NCBI GenBank assembly: GCA_002704625.1
Contig: PAGZ01000020.1
Location: 1 to 39,224, forward strand
Length of the DNA: 39,224 nt
Source: Candidatus Pelagibacter sp.
GTDB taxonomy: Bacteria > Pseudomonadota > Alphaproteobacteria > Pelagibacterales > Pelagibacteraceae
Reading direction: 5' to 3'
Made by a program: the position numbers and the translations under genes. Of the stretch, positions 1-8,778 are shown in pieces. The notes beneath the pieces are model-generated. The model had not been told where the DNA came from and did not search any database. It worked only from the letters and a program-made list of their open reading frames with translations. How positions within the stretch are numbered: the first letter of the stretch is position 1; the number at the start of each line of letters is the position of its first letter.

Positions 1-147
1 AACCGCTGAAAGCATCTAAGTGGGAAACTTACCTCAAAACTAGTTCTTCCTTTAGAGCCGTAGTAGACTACTACGTTGATAGGCTGGGTGTGGAAGCGCG
101 GTAACGCGTGTAGCTGACCAGTACTAATAGCTCAATTGGCTTGATTA
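1..147 (+). rRNA. rrl: 23S ribosomal RNA, 3' end (partial)
   Basis: The first ~147 bases match the conserved 3' end of bacterial 23S rRNA, including the stretches CGTTGATAGGC at 74-84 and CAGTACTAAT at 119-128. They are far more GC-rich than what follows. The gene begins before the window. The 3' end is placed by analogy with the E. coli end, about 20 bases after ACTAAT, so it is good to a few bases. No 5S gene follows directly; the next rRNA gene is 39 kb away. Confidence 0.96.
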
Positions 148-176
148 ATGCACTGAAAAAAATTTTTAAAATGATG

Positions 177-206
177 TTGATAATAATAGTATCTTTAAAA
201 TAATAT
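177..206 (+). promoter_or_regulatory. possible promoter for the first two genes
   Basis: TTGATA at 177-182 and TAATAT at 201-206 are separated by 18 bases and lie 25 bases before the first start codon. The -35 matches consensus in 5 of 6 bases, but the -10 is weak and the region is almost pure A/T, so chance matches are common. Read-through from the rRNA operon is the alternative source of transcription. Confidence 0.25.
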
Positions 207-231
207 ATTAATAGATTACTTATTGTAAATA

Positions 232-1020
232 ATGTTTCTTAAAGTAAAAAATAAAATATTGAAAGGCAAAGTTAACCTCAACCCTTTCCCTTATATTTTC
301 ATTAAAAACATATTCGATAATAATTTTGTAAATGAACTAAATGATTTTTTACCATCTTATGAAAATTTGAATGGTAAGGAAATCATGTATCAAAGCAAAT
401 CAAAATCAAAAAAAACTATTTTGCCTAGCTCAGATACATATAAAAAATTATCGAAAAATAAATTTTTTCGAATGCTTAATATTTATTTCGAAAACTTAAA
501 ACCTGTAATTACTAAAAAATTTGATAAACAAATTAAAATTCACGTAAACAAACAATATCATCAAAGTAAGCTGAAATATCATTCATCTTTTTCTGTAATG
601 AAAAAAGGGTACAAAAAAAGTTCTCATCTTGACAGAAGAGATCATCTTATTCATATGATATACTATTCTGACTCTGATTCATCAAAAGGTGGAGAAATTT
701 GTTTGAATAAAATAAAAAATAGATACAACGGGGCTTACGATATCTTTCCAAATAAAAGCTCCTTAAAAACTTACAAAAAATATAAAATTTCAAAAAATAG
801 TTTATTAATAATTTTAAATGTTCCTTGGGCATATCATTCAGTAAGTTATTATCACGGCAAAAAAGATAGAAAATATTTTTATATGGTCTATGATTTTCCA
901 ATTAAAAAATCTGGTTCAATGACAAAAAATCGAAAAAAAGGTTTTAATGCAAATGATTTTTGGGTGGAAAAAGTTGCAGTGAAATCAAATAAAAGAAAAA
1001 AAGTTTTTCTTACCGAATAA
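232..1020 (+). CDS. 2OG-Fe(II) oxygenase family protein
   Basis: 262 aa. It resembles the prolyl-4-hydroxylase-like branch of Fe(II)/2-oxoglutarate dioxygenases. A proximal HxD pair (H132, D134 in SSHLDRRDH) is followed by the hydrophobic IYY strand and a GGE turn (153-155). A distal histidine (H202 in YHSV) and basic residues at 210-214 could bind 2-oxoglutarate. No signal peptide is seen, so it should be cytoplasmic. It is the first gene after the 23S rRNA and is followed 5 bases later by a cupin, so the two are probably co-transcribed. In surface-glycan loci such enzymes may hydroxylate a sugar or side-chain precursor; the substrate cannot be read from sequence. Family assignment is firm, function open. 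Confidence 0.75.
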   Translation: MFLKVKNKILKGKVNLNPFPYIFIKNIFDNNFVNELNDFLPSYENLNGKEIMYQSKSKSKKTILPSSDTYKKLSKNKFFRMLNIYFENLKPVITKKFDKQIKIHVNKQYHQSKLKYHSSFSVMKKGYKKSSHLDRRDHLIHMIYYSDSDSSKGGEICLNKIKNRYNGAYDIFPNKSSLKTYKKYKISKNSLLIILNVPWAYHSVSYYHGKKDRKYFYMVYDFPIKKSGSMTKNRKKGFNANDFWVEKVAVKSNKRKKVFLTE

Positions 1021-1025
1021 GCAAT

Positions 1026-1748
1026 ATGCCAGCATTAAAAAATATAGACTCAAAATTTTTTGAATTTAAGGATTTAGATGGTACAGACGATTGTGTTGTT
1101 AAAATGCATAAGGGGTGGAATAAATCAATTGTAATTAAATTTTGCATAAAAAAAAAAAATTTAATAAATAATTTTTTTATTAAAAAGCACTTTCCTTCAC
1201 TCATAAATAAAGAAAAAATAATAGTTGTTACATCTGGCGCAATTGAAATCAAAAAAAAAAATAAAAAATTGATAATGGAAAAATTTGATGCGTTAAATTT
1301 TTCTTCTGACGAGATAAGCTATGAAATTACATGTCCCCAAGATTCAGAATTCTATTTAATAAGCTCTGAAATTTTGCCTGAAAAGAATTTTGACACTGTT
1401 CATTTTAATTTCAAGAAAGATATTATTGCAAAAGATATTTGGGGTGGACAATGTATTTCAAGGCCTTATGAAGGCAGGGATTTGAATCTAGTAATGTTTG
1501 ATCTTAAATCTGGTTTCAAATTTGACGACAAAGGTCATCATAATGAGCAGATAACTTGGTTAATTAATGGCAACATGGATTTTTATTGTAATAACTTAAA
1601 AGCTAGGCTCACTGAAATTAACGGAGTTGATATTGGACCAAACCACCCACACGGTGGAATTTCTAATGGAGCAATTGGTTTTGATGCTTTTTTTCCCAAA
1701 AGAGATGGATCTGAGTATAAACAATCAGTAAGAACAAATAAATTCTAA
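1026..1748 (+). CDS. cupin domain protein
   Basis: 240 aa. The C-terminal half carries cupin motifs: GHHNEQITWLINGN at 170-183, with H171/H172 and E174 as candidate metal ligands, and GPNHPHGGISN at 204-214, with H207/H209. The N-terminal half (about 20-115) also looks like beta-rich cupin sequence, so this may be a bicupin. Sugar-nucleotide isomerases and epimerases of glycan pathways are often cupins, and this placement suggests a sugar-modifying role, but no closer family is recognised. It follows the oxygenase by 5 bases and ends just before the palindrome at 1782, which suggests a two-gene unit separate from the next operon. Confidence 0.7.
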   Translation: MPALKNIDSKFFEFKDLDGTDDCVVKMHKGWNKSIVIKFCIKKKNLINNFFIKKHFPSLINKEKIIVVTSGAIEIKKKNKKLIMEKFDALNFSSDEISYEITCPQDSEFYLISSEILPEKNFDTVHFNFKKDIIAKDIWGGQCISRPYEGRDLNLVMFDLKSGFKFDDKGHHNEQITWLINGNMDFYCNNLKARLTEINGVDIGPNHPHGGISNGAIGFDAFFPKRDGSEYKQSVRTNKF

Positions 1749-1781
1749 TAATACTTTACAATTTTACTTTTTCAAATTAAT

Positions 1782-1796
1782 GTTCAAATATTGAAC
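1782..1796. promoter_or_regulatory. operator-like palindrome, copy 1
   Basis: The sequence GTTCAAATATTGAAC has perfect 6-base arms around a 3-base centre. It ends 4 bases before the ATG at 1801, so here it occupies the ribosome-binding-site region and not the -35 region. A possible -10 (TACAAT, 1757-1762) lies upstream, which would put the operator downstream of the transcription start. The same arms recur at 8779, 19525 and 29541. Confidence 0.7.
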
Positions 1797-1800
1797 AAAT

Positions 1801-3405
1801 ATGAAAACAATTAAAATATTGGACTGTACGTTAAGAGATGGTGGTTATTATAATAATTGGGATTTTTCCAAAGATTTGGTTAATGACTATCTCAAAGCTG
1901 TATCAGATTCCGGTATAAAAAATATTGAGATTGGATTTAGGTCTCTCAAAGAAAATAAATTAAATGGGCCCAATTTTTTTTCAACTGACAATTATATTAA
2001 TGTTTTAAAAATACCTAAAAATCTAAATATAGGGGTAATGATAAATGTTTCAGAACTTACAAACCCAAAATTGAATTATAAAAAAACCTTAGACAAGTTA
2101 TTTAAAAACAAAAATAAAACTAAAGTAAAATTTATTCGTTTAGCTACACATTTTACAGAGATTGAAGATGTTGTAAAAATTTGTAAAATTCTTAAATCAA
2201 AAGGTTATTTTGTAGGGATAAATCTTATGCAAATAACTGAACAAAGTGAGGATAAAATTATTAATGCTTCTAAAAAAATCAAAGATGCAAAACCAGATGT
2301 TCTTTACTTTGCAGATAGTCTTGGAGCCATGGGAACATCAGAAGTTTCAAAATATGTTAGAAACCTGAGAACTCATTGGAAGGGCGAGCTTGGAATTCAT
2401 ACTCATAATAATTTAGGAAAAGCAATATCAAATAGTATTGCCGCTATAGAAAGCGGTGTTACTTGGATAGACTCAACAGTCACTGGAATGGGAAGAGGCC
2501 CAGGAAATTCAGAGACCGAATATCTTCTAATTGAAATGGCAAAATTTTCAAAACAGAAATTTAATCTTTTACCAATCACAAAAATAATAAAAAAACATTT
2601 TGAACCATTAAAAATGAGATATAAGTGGGGGCCCAATCCATTTTATTACTTAGCTGGAAAGTACGGGATACATCCAACTTATATTCAAGAAATGCTATCA
2701 ATAAAGATGGAAGATATAGAAATATTGGAAGCAATAAATCAACTCAAAAACGGAGGTGGTAAAAAATACGATGTTAATTTAGTAAAATCTGAATTTCAAA
2801 AGCCAATAAAACTGAAAAGAGGAAGATGGTCTCCTAAAAATAAAATTAATAACAAAGATGTAATATTGATCTCATCTGGACCTCAATTCATGGAGTATAA
2901 AAAAGAAATTGAAAAATATATTTTGAAAAATAGACCTTATGTAATTGCACTAAATACCTCTGTTAAAATCAACAAAAAACTTATTGATTTATATGTTGCA
3001 TGCAATCCATTGAAATTATTAGCTGATGCAGATTTATATAAAACTATTAAATCTCCATTAGCAGTACCAGTCTCACTTCTTTCTGAAAAGTTAAAAAATA
3101 AATTTAAAAAAATTAAAATTTTAGATTTTGGTATTGGTTTAAAAGATAATTCTTTTAAATTCTTTAGTGAATGTTCCTATATTCCTAAATTGTATACCGT
3201 AGCTTATGCACTTTCTATTGCAGCAAGTGGAAGAGCAAAACAAATATTTCTCGCCGGATTTGATGGATATCAAAAAACTGATAGAAGATCAAAAATTGTT
3301 GATGAAATTTTATTCAATTATTCATCAAGCCAAGGTTCTCCTCCAATTATCGCTGTAACACCAAGTTCATACAATATTAAGAAAAAATCTATATATACTC
3401 TATGA
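1801..3405 (+). CDS. HMGL-type pyruvate aldolase fused to a C-terminal MptE/GT29-like domain
   Basis: 534 aa. Residues ~1-275 are a DRE-TIM metallolyase barrel of the 4-hydroxy-2-oxovalerate aldolase type. The opening ILDCTLRDGGYYN (6-18) supplies the D-C-T-x-R-D signature with D8, R12 and D13, and HTHNN (200-204) gives the H200/H202 metal ligands. Residues ~353-534 form a second alpha/beta domain starting VILISSGPQF and containing IFLAGFDGY (482-490), resembling DUF115/MptE or GT29-like folds. This enzyme class joins or cleaves pyruvate and an aldehyde. The next gene overlaps by 4 bases and is a CMP-acylneuraminate synthetase homologue, so I infer that this protein makes a ulosonic acid by aldol condensation, an alternative to PEP-dependent NeuB. 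The start is fixed because the barrel begins at residue 4. Confidence 0.8.
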   Translation: MKTIKILDCTLRDGGYYNNWDFSKDLVNDYLKAVSDSGIKNIEIGFRSLKENKLNGPNFFSTDNYINVLKIPKNLNIGVMINVSELTNPKLNYKKTLDKLFKNKNKTKVKFIRLATHFTEIEDVVKICKILKSKGYFVGINLMQITEQSEDKIINASKKIKDAKPDVLYFADSLGAMGTSEVSKYVRNLRTHWKGELGIHTHNNLGKAISNSIAAIESGVTWIDSTVTGMGRGPGNSETEYLLIEMAKFSKQKFNLLPITKIIKKHFEPLKMRYKWGPNPFYYLAGKYGIHPTYIQEMLSIKMEDIEILEAINQLKNGGGKKYDVNLVKSEFQKPIKLKRGRWSPKNKINNKDVILISSGPQFMEYKKEIEKYILKNRPYVIALNTSVKINKKLIDLYVACNPLKLLADADLYKTIKSPLAVPVSLLSEKLKNKFKKIKILDFGIGLKDNSFKFFSECSYIPKLYTVAYALSIAASGRAKQIFLAGFDGYQKTDRRSKIVDEILFNYSSSQGSPPIIAVTPSSYNIKKKSIYTL

Positions 3406-4067
3406 GCCTAAAAAACTTAGTCACAGTGCTCACTATAAGAAAAGGTTCACAGAGAGTTAAAAATAAAAATTTTAAACCTTTTTATAAAAAGAGCCTATTG
3501 GCCTACAAAATTGAAGTTTTAAAAAAAATAAATGGGATTGATGAGATTATAATTAATACAGATTCAGAAGATGCAATTAAAATGGCAAAAGACTACGGGG
3601 TAAATTTTCACAAAAGAGATCCTTATTATGCAAGCTCAGAATGTCCAAATAGTGAATTCTGGGGACATATAGCCGAAAATACAAAAAGTGAATATATTCT
3701 TTTTACTCATTGTACAAATCCACTTATTAAAAGAGATACGTACGAGTCTATGATTAATTTGTTTAAAAAAGAAAAAAAAAACTATGATAGTTTTAATAGC
3801 GTTACAGAAGTTAAAGAATTTCTTATACACAATAAAAAACCATTAAATTTTCGTTATGGTGAAGCACCTAATTCACAAAATTTACCGGATGTTATAAAAC
3901 TTAATTTTGCAATAAATATTCTACCAACGGAAATAATGAAAAAGAAAAAATCTCTAATTGGAGATAATCCCTATTTTTACAAAATAGATCAAACCGAGTC
4001 ATTTGATATAAATACTAATCATGACTTCGAGGTTGCAGAGGTTTTATTTAAGAAATTAAATTTTTAA
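3402..4067 (+). CDS. cytidylyltransferase, CMP-acylneuraminate synthetase family
   Basis: 221 aa, about the normal size for the catalytic domain of CMP-sialate synthetases. The CTP-binding signature is present as RKGSQRVKNKN (13-23), a variant of the usual RxGSKxxxxKN, followed by INTDSED (51-57). The family couples CTP to a 2-keto-3-deoxy sugar acid. Its ATG overlaps the aldolase stop codon (ATGA), implying translational coupling and that its substrate is the aldolase product. It is one of several cytidylyltransferase-type proteins here (also 22340, 23773, 31235, 35155), and it has no fused domain. Confidence 0.82.
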   Translation: MSLKNLVTVLTIRKGSQRVKNKNFKPFYKKSLLAYKIEVLKKINGIDEIIINTDSEDAIKMAKDYGVNFHKRDPYYASSECPNSEFWGHIAENTKSEYILFTHCTNPLIKRDTYESMINLFKKEKKNYDSFNSVTEVKEFLIHNKKPLNFRYGEAPNSQNLPDVIKLNFAINILPTEIMKKKKSLIGDNPYFYKIDQTESFDINTNHDFEVAEVLFKKLNF

Positions 4068-4088
4068 AACAAAAAAATCCAAAAAATT

Positions 4089-5546
4089 ATGGAAAAGGAA
4101 ATTAAAAATTTTATAAGCGATAAAAGATTATTGAATCCTTTCAAGGTAACTAAAATAATTCTTAGAAAAATAAATATACTATCTAATTCAACTATTTCTA
4201 ATAAATTAATTTGTGGTTTTTCAAATATATTTGATGTTTCAGATAGTATTCTCAAAATAAAATTAAAAAAACTGATTTACAATAATTTCGATTATAAAAA
4301 AGCAAAATTTAAAAAAATAAATTTACTTTGGATTTTTAATGACTTACTTCAATCATTCTATATTTTTGGGTTAATTTTTTTTGCAAAAAAACCAGGAAAA
4401 GTATCGAAATATGATTTTATTTTGCATGGAATAATTGATACGAGAAGTTTTGAAAGATACAAAAAATTGATGTTAAAATTTAATAGATCGTTAGTAATTT
4501 CCTATAATGCACCTCGAAATGAAATTAAAAATATAAAAACAATTAAAATTTCAAATTTCACTTCAATATCATCAAATGTTGTAAGGGGAAAAAAAATTGA
4601 AATTACAAAATTATTCATTTACGTCTTTGTCCAATCTCTTTTTTGTAGATTTAATTATATTGGTTATTTTAATTTAATTCTTCATTCTATTCTTAAAAAT
4701 TTTACTCTTTTTGAGGTGAATAGAGCAAAGTATTTTATGGAAGATAGATTTTATAATACTTGCCCAATTAGAAATCATTATTTTAAAAAATTTGGTGGTT
4801 TGAAAACTTCGGCCCCGCAAAAAAATATTTTAGAAACGACTATTAGTTTCTTTATAGACACAGATATTTTTTTTTCACTTGGAGATGAAAAATACTCTAA
4901 GCAAAGAATATTGGATTTTCAGGGAAGAGTAGAAAAAATTGTACCAGTTGGCTCTTTTTTCATGGAACATGGATGGTATAGGAAGACAAGGGATCAGAAT
5001 TCAATACCTTTTTCAGATATTTTAATCATGGGCATGAATCCAAATGTCTGGTCAATTGTAAATAAAAAAATTTACAATAATTACGAGTTTAAGTTTAAAG
5101 ATTGGATTAAAAAGATTTCAGAAGTATATCCAGATTTAAAAGTAAATATTAAGCATCATGATAATTTTCCTGGAAATAAATACGAGGAAAATTTTTTTAA
5201 AAATTCAAAAGTTGATATTTTGCATAAAAAATCAAAAAATTATAGTTATGGTTTTATGAATAAAAGTAAAATCATTTTTTCCTTCGGTTCAACAACTATA
5301 TTAGAGGCATTAAGCATGGGGAAACAAAGCTATTTTATAGACCCAGATGGAAGTGCAAAAAATTTTTATTATGGATTAGATAATCTAGACAAATTGAGGA
5401 TTAAATCATTTAACGAATTTAAAAATATTATAAGAAAAGTGGTTATAAGTAAAAAATGCAAAAAATTTAATACGAATGTTTTTTGTTTGAAAAGTGATAA
5501 AGTAAGCGAAAAAGTTTATAAGTATTTAAAAAAAGCCAATAAGTAA
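4089..5546 (+). CDS. putative surface-polysaccharide transferase
   Basis: 485 aa, not confidently assigned to a named family. The C-terminal half resembles the nucleotide-binding half of GT-B-fold transferases used in capsule and LPS synthesis. It has VNIKHHDNFPG (352-362), with two histidines after a strand, then IFSFGSTTILEALSMG (396-411), like the Ser/Gly-rich donor-binding loop and following EAL helix of such enzymes. FFMEHGWY (290-297) is another conserved-looking stretch. The N-terminal half is hydrophobic in places (79-99, 174-205), possibly for membrane association. It sits between a CMP-sugar synthetase and an epimerase, so transfer of the CMP-linked ulosonate is a reasonable guess. 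The next gene overlaps by one base. Confidence 0.55.
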   Translation: MEKEIKNFISDKRLLNPFKVTKIILRKINILSNSTISNKLICGFSNIFDVSDSILKIKLKKLIYNNFDYKKAKFKKINLLWIFNDLLQSFYIFGLIFFAKKPGKVSKYDFILHGIIDTRSFERYKKLMLKFNRSLVISYNAPRNEIKNIKTIKISNFTSISSNVVRGKKIEITKLFIYVFVQSLFCRFNYIGYFNLILHSILKNFTLFEVNRAKYFMEDRFYNTCPIRNHYFKKFGGLKTSAPQKNILETTISFFIDTDIFFSLGDEKYSKQRILDFQGRVEKIVPVGSFFMEHGWYRKTRDQNSIPFSDILIMGMNPNVWSIVNKKIYNNYEFKFKDWIKKISEVYPDLKVNIKHHDNFPGNKYEENFFKNSKVDILHKKSKNYSYGFMNKSKIIFSFGSTTILEALSMGKQSYFIDPDGSAKNFYYGLDNLDKLRIKSFNEFKNIIRKVVISKKCKKFNTNVFCLKSDKVSEKVYKYLKKANK

Positions 5547-6547
5547 TGTACAAAAAAAAATCTAAAAAAATTTTAATTACTGGTGGTGCAGGCTATATAG
5601 GTGCTCATCTCACTGAAAAATTGATTCAAAAAGGACATCGAGTTTTAGTAGTAGATTTATTAAAAATTCAAGGCGGAATACCTTTTGTAAATAAAAAATG
5701 CAAATTTATAAAAGGTGACATCACAAATAAAAGAGTTGTGGAAAAAATAAAGAGATGGTGTCCTGAAATAATTTTTCACTTAGCAGCACAGTCAGCTGTT
5801 GAACCGGCTTATCAAAACCCAAAATCTGATATCTTAACTAATGCTTACGGTACTTTCCTGATATGCAATCTAGCAAAAAAACTTAAAGTTAAAATTTTAG
5901 TTTATACTAGTTCAGTAGCTGTTTACGGAAATAGTAATAAAAAACTTTTAGAGGAAAATTCAATAATAGCTCCCGACTCATTATATGGGGTTTCAAAACA
6001 CTCAGGCGAAATGTTTGTTCATCAAATTTTAAAAAAAAGTAAAACAAAAACTATAATCTTTAGATTGTTTAATACATATGGTCCTGGAGATAATTTAAAT
6101 AATCAAAAAAAAGGCATGGTAAGTATTTACAGTAGTTATGTTTGGAAAAAAAAACCTATACTTGTCAAAGGTTCGTTAAAGAGATTTAGAGATTTTGTAT
6201 ATATAGATGACTGTGTTGAAGTTTTGGCTAAGTCCATAACAGTTAAATTAAAGAATAAAAACGAGATATTTAATTTAACAACGGGAGAAAATTTAACTGT
6301 CAAAACACTTTTGAGAAAAATTTTAGAAGCTTCAAATAATCCCAAAAATTACCCTATAAGAATTTTAGAAGAAACTAAGGGTGATTCTTTTGGATTTCAT
6401 GCGTCGGGGAAAAAATTAAGAAAATTTTTTAAATTTAAACCTAAATATAAAATTAATAATGGTTTGAAAAAATATTTTAATTGGATAAACAAGATATCAT
6501 CAAAAAAAGATCTTAGTTCCTTCCACCCTCTGAAGATAAAAAATTAA
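5546..6547 (+). CDS. NAD-dependent epimerase/dehydratase (UDP-sugar 4-epimerase-like)
   Basis: 333 aa extended short-chain dehydrogenase of the GalE/RmlB type. The NAD-binding GGAGYIG loop lies at 13-19, FHLAAQS at 77-83, TSS at 121-123, and the catalytic YxxxK is Y147-K151 (YGVSK). The RDFVYIDD motif typical of sugar-nucleotide epimerases follows in the C-terminal half. Length is normal. Start and upstream stop share a base (TAATG), so it is coupled to the gene before it. The exact sugar nucleotide is not readable; 4-epimerase, dehydratase or 4-keto-reductase activity are all possible. It is the last gene of its block and converges on a minus-strand gene 22 bases away. Confidence 0.85.
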   Translation: MYKKKSKKILITGGAGYIGAHLTEKLIQKGHRVLVVDLLKIQGGIPFVNKKCKFIKGDITNKRVVEKIKRWCPEIIFHLAAQSAVEPAYQNPKSDILTNAYGTFLICNLAKKLKVKILVYTSSVAVYGNSNKKLLEENSIIAPDSLYGVSKHSGEMFVHQILKKSKTKTIIFRLFNTYGPGDNLNNQKKGMVSIYSSYVWKKKPILVKGSLKRFRDFVYIDDCVEVLAKSITVKLKNKNEIFNLTTGENLTVKTLLRKILEASNNPKNYPIRILEETKGDSFGFHASGKKLRKFFKFKPKYKINNGLKKYFNWINKISSKKDLSSFHPLKIKN

Positions 6548-6569
6548 TATTTTTTTTGATACAAAATAT

Positions 6570-7850
6570 TTAAAATTCAATAATTTTATGTTTTTTTAAT
6601 ATTTTAGCTATTCTTAAGGCCTGTGAATTTGTAATTTTAATTTTATTTGCTATTTCTTCAATTAAATAATTTCCATTACAGAAACTTAAGAAATTCCATG
6701 TATCATTTTGAATTTTGGATATATTTCCCGCCTTACTTAAAGTGGGGTACATCTGTCTTTTTGACAGAAAAGGTTCACAAACTATATTTGATGTTGGGAT
6801 ATGAGATTTTTCAATTCTTTTTATAATTTTTTTAATAAAATTATAACTTTGAAAAAGTCCATCGGAAGTAACAAGTTTTCCTAAACTGTCAGCAGAGGTA
6901 TGATATTCTTTAAAAGTTTTATATTTAGATCTCATGATCGATCCTATATTTAGCTCAACACCCGGGGCATTAAATTGTCTCTCATCACTACCTCTTTGAA
7001 GCCAATTGTAAATCTTTTTTTTATATTTTAATTTTTTAAATACTGGCAAAGCTATTTTGTCTGAAAGTGAATTCTCTGATTTAGATTTCAGATAAGAAAA
7101 TAATTTCTCATCCCCGAGGCAAGTAAGTACATAGCCAGCTAAAACTTTTGTTTTTAGGCGTTTAAAATTGTGATTAATATAACATATTGTTCCTATAGTC
7201 TCAGAAGAAAATAATATTCTATATGAAAATTTCCTTTTTTTCTTTTGTATCCATTTAGATAAAAAAATTAAAACTGCAGGACCAGATAATTCATTATTTG
7301 CCATAAAAGGATGACATATATAGGTTGTCAAAAGGATCTCTTCCTTTCTTTTGCCTGGAATAAATATTTCTCCTACACTCAAATCACCATTTTTTTTTTT
7401 GGAATTGATAAATACTCTATATTTGCTATTTTTCGAAAGTTTATTTTTTATTATTTGCGGCATACAAAATCCCCAATCTTTTTTATAATAAGATGTTACA
7501 TATGGCGTAGATCTAGGATTCATTTTTGAAGTATGTATTTTTTTTATTAATTCTTTATATGACAAAACTTTATTAACCGAGTCAGAATAGCCAACAACAC
7601 TTAACAAATTATCCTCAAAATTAATTATTTTTTTTCCACTATTTTCGTTTTTAATCCATGCATTTTTAATCTTCCAGACTTTTGGTATAGTCCAGTCAAA
7701 AACTTTTTTTCCTGAAACAAATTTTAAAATCTTTAAATTTTTATTTATTTTTTTTAGAATTCTAAGGGTTTGAACATTCCCCGGGCCAGTAATGGATCTG
7801 TATATTGGCTGTATTTTTTTGCAGAGATTATATATCTCGTTTTTAATCAT
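6570..7850 (-). CDS. DUF4910-type aminopeptidase-like protein with C-terminal winged helix
   Basis: 426 aa. It matches the DUF4910/DUF2172 polysaccharide-locus proteins with an M28-like zinc aminopeptidase fold. Candidate metal ligands are H180 (CHPFMANNELSG, 179-190), E217 (SSETIG, 215-220) and H317 (YHTSADSLG, 316-324). GSDERQFNAPGV (287-298) is another family-like stretch. Residues ~370-426 look like a small winged helix. No signal peptide is apparent, which argues against secreted digestion. Such proteins recur in O-antigen loci and may act on an amide-linked substituent of a sugar, but their reaction is not settled as far as I know. It is the second gene of a two-gene minus-strand block. 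Confidence 0.72.
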   Translation of the reverse strand: MIKNEIYNLCKKIQPIYRSITGPGNVQTLRILKKINKNLKILKFVSGKKVFDWTIPKVWKIKNAWIKNENSGKKIINFEDNLLSVVGYSDSVNKVLSYKELIKKIHTSKMNPRSTPYVTSYYKKDWGFCMPQIIKNKLSKNSKYRVFINSKKKNGDLSVGEIFIPGKRKEEILLTTYICHPFMANNELSGPAVLIFLSKWIQKKKRKFSYRILFSSETIGTICYINHNFKRLKTKVLAGYVLTCLGDEKLFSYLKSKSENSLSDKIALPVFKKLKYKKKIYNWLQRGSDERQFNAPGVELNIGSIMRSKYKTFKEYHTSADSLGKLVTSDGLFQSYNFIKKIIKRIEKSHIPTSNIVCEPFLSKRQMYPTLSKAGNISKIQNDTWNFLSFCNGNYLIEEIANKIKITNSQALRIAKILKKHKIIEF

Positions 7851-7872
7851 TTTTTAAAATGAATTTATCAAA

Positions 7873-8661
7873 TTATTCAGTTATTTTATTATAATCAACA
7901 CCGACATAAGGAATTTTTAAGGATGCATCTTCCTTTTTTAAAAATGGAATTTTGTCTAATGGATTAAATCTTTCAGTTATAACAAATCTCACGTGCTCTT
8001 TATTTTTAAGAGGGTAGCCAGAATGGACCAAAGCTGAATGTGCCAACACCACAGATCCTGCTTTTACTTCTAGATTTTTTTTCTTATAATTTTTTAGTTT
8101 ATCTTCTTTGATATGAGTATAATTTTTTGTCCATGCTTTATCCTTGAGGACCGGATGATCTAGAGAATGTTCTAGATATCCATTTTTGTGCGAGCCAGGG
8201 TAAATTGTCAAACCACCATTTTGTTCGTTAGTGTCCGATAAGGGACACCAAAATAATATTATATCCCTAGCAATTTGATTAGTTTCTTGGTGAGCATCAA
8301 GTAGTTTGTCATTTTCTTTATCATGAATATGGATAGCAGGTCTACCTGAGAACAAAACTTTCGTATTAAAGAATTCTTTTATAATATTAATTATTGGTTC
8401 ACAGTGAATCATTTTTAACATATTGATGTCTCTAGTCATTAAATCATAAAAATGCGACTTAAGTTTAGGATTAAATTTTTTGATTTCATAGTATTTCTTC
8501 TTTAAATCAGTTTCGCTACTTTTGTGGATATAATTTAAAGACTGTACAAATGAATTTTTCAAAAAATCTAAATCTTTATTATCATAAAAATTTTCAATTA
8601 CTGAGTATCCGCTCTCTTTTATTTCGGATATGATTTTTTTGTTATTTAAGTTTTCAAGCAT
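7873..8661 (-). CDS. phytanoyl-CoA dioxygenase (PhyH) family protein
   Basis: 262 aa. It fits the PhyH branch of Fe(II)/2-oxoglutarate oxygenases: H124-x-E126 (AHQET) as the proximal ligands (many relatives have HxD), GGLTIYPGSHK (149-159), and the distal H213 (LVHSGYP) with R225 as the 2-oxoglutarate-binding arginine. No export signal. It is the promoter-proximal gene of a minus-strand pair, and a copy of the palindrome lies between it and the divergent gene at 8835. PhyH-like enzymes in secondary-metabolite and glycan loci hydroxylate small substrates; no specific substrate can be named. The glutamate in place of aspartate is compatible with iron binding but worth noting. Confidence 0.8.
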   Translation of the reverse strand: MLENLNNKKIISEIKESGYSVIENFYDNKDLDFLKNSFVQSLNYIHKSSETDLKKKYYEIKKFNPKLKSHFYDLMTRDINMLKMIHCEPIINIIKEFFNTKVLFSGRPAIHIHDKENDKLLDAHQETNQIARDIILFWCPLSDTNEQNGGLTIYPGSHKNGYLEHSLDHPVLKDKAWTKNYTHIKEDKLKNYKKKNLEVKAGSVVLAHSALVHSGYPLKNKEHVRFVITERFNPLDKIPFLKKEDASLKIPYVGVDYNKITE

Positions 8662-8778
8662 ATAAATAAGAAAATGATTATTAATTCATATATTTTTAAC
8701 TTCAAAATTTGATAAGTCAACAAAAAACAAATTAAACACCCAAAAATCAAACCAAAAAAGTAGTTTTTTTTCTTTACA

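Noticed and set aside
1782..1796. The palindromes as LexA (SOS) boxes, since GTTC-N7 resembles the alphaproteobacterial LexA site
   Set aside because: The alphaproteobacterial box is a direct repeat, GTTC-N7-GTTC. Here the second half is inverted (GAAC), and the neighbouring genes are glycan genes, not DNA-repair genes.
6546..6570. A/T-only inverted repeat AATATTTT...AAAATATT between convergent genes
   Set aside because: A stem with no G-C pair in DNA this A/T-rich is expected by chance; too weak to call a terminator.
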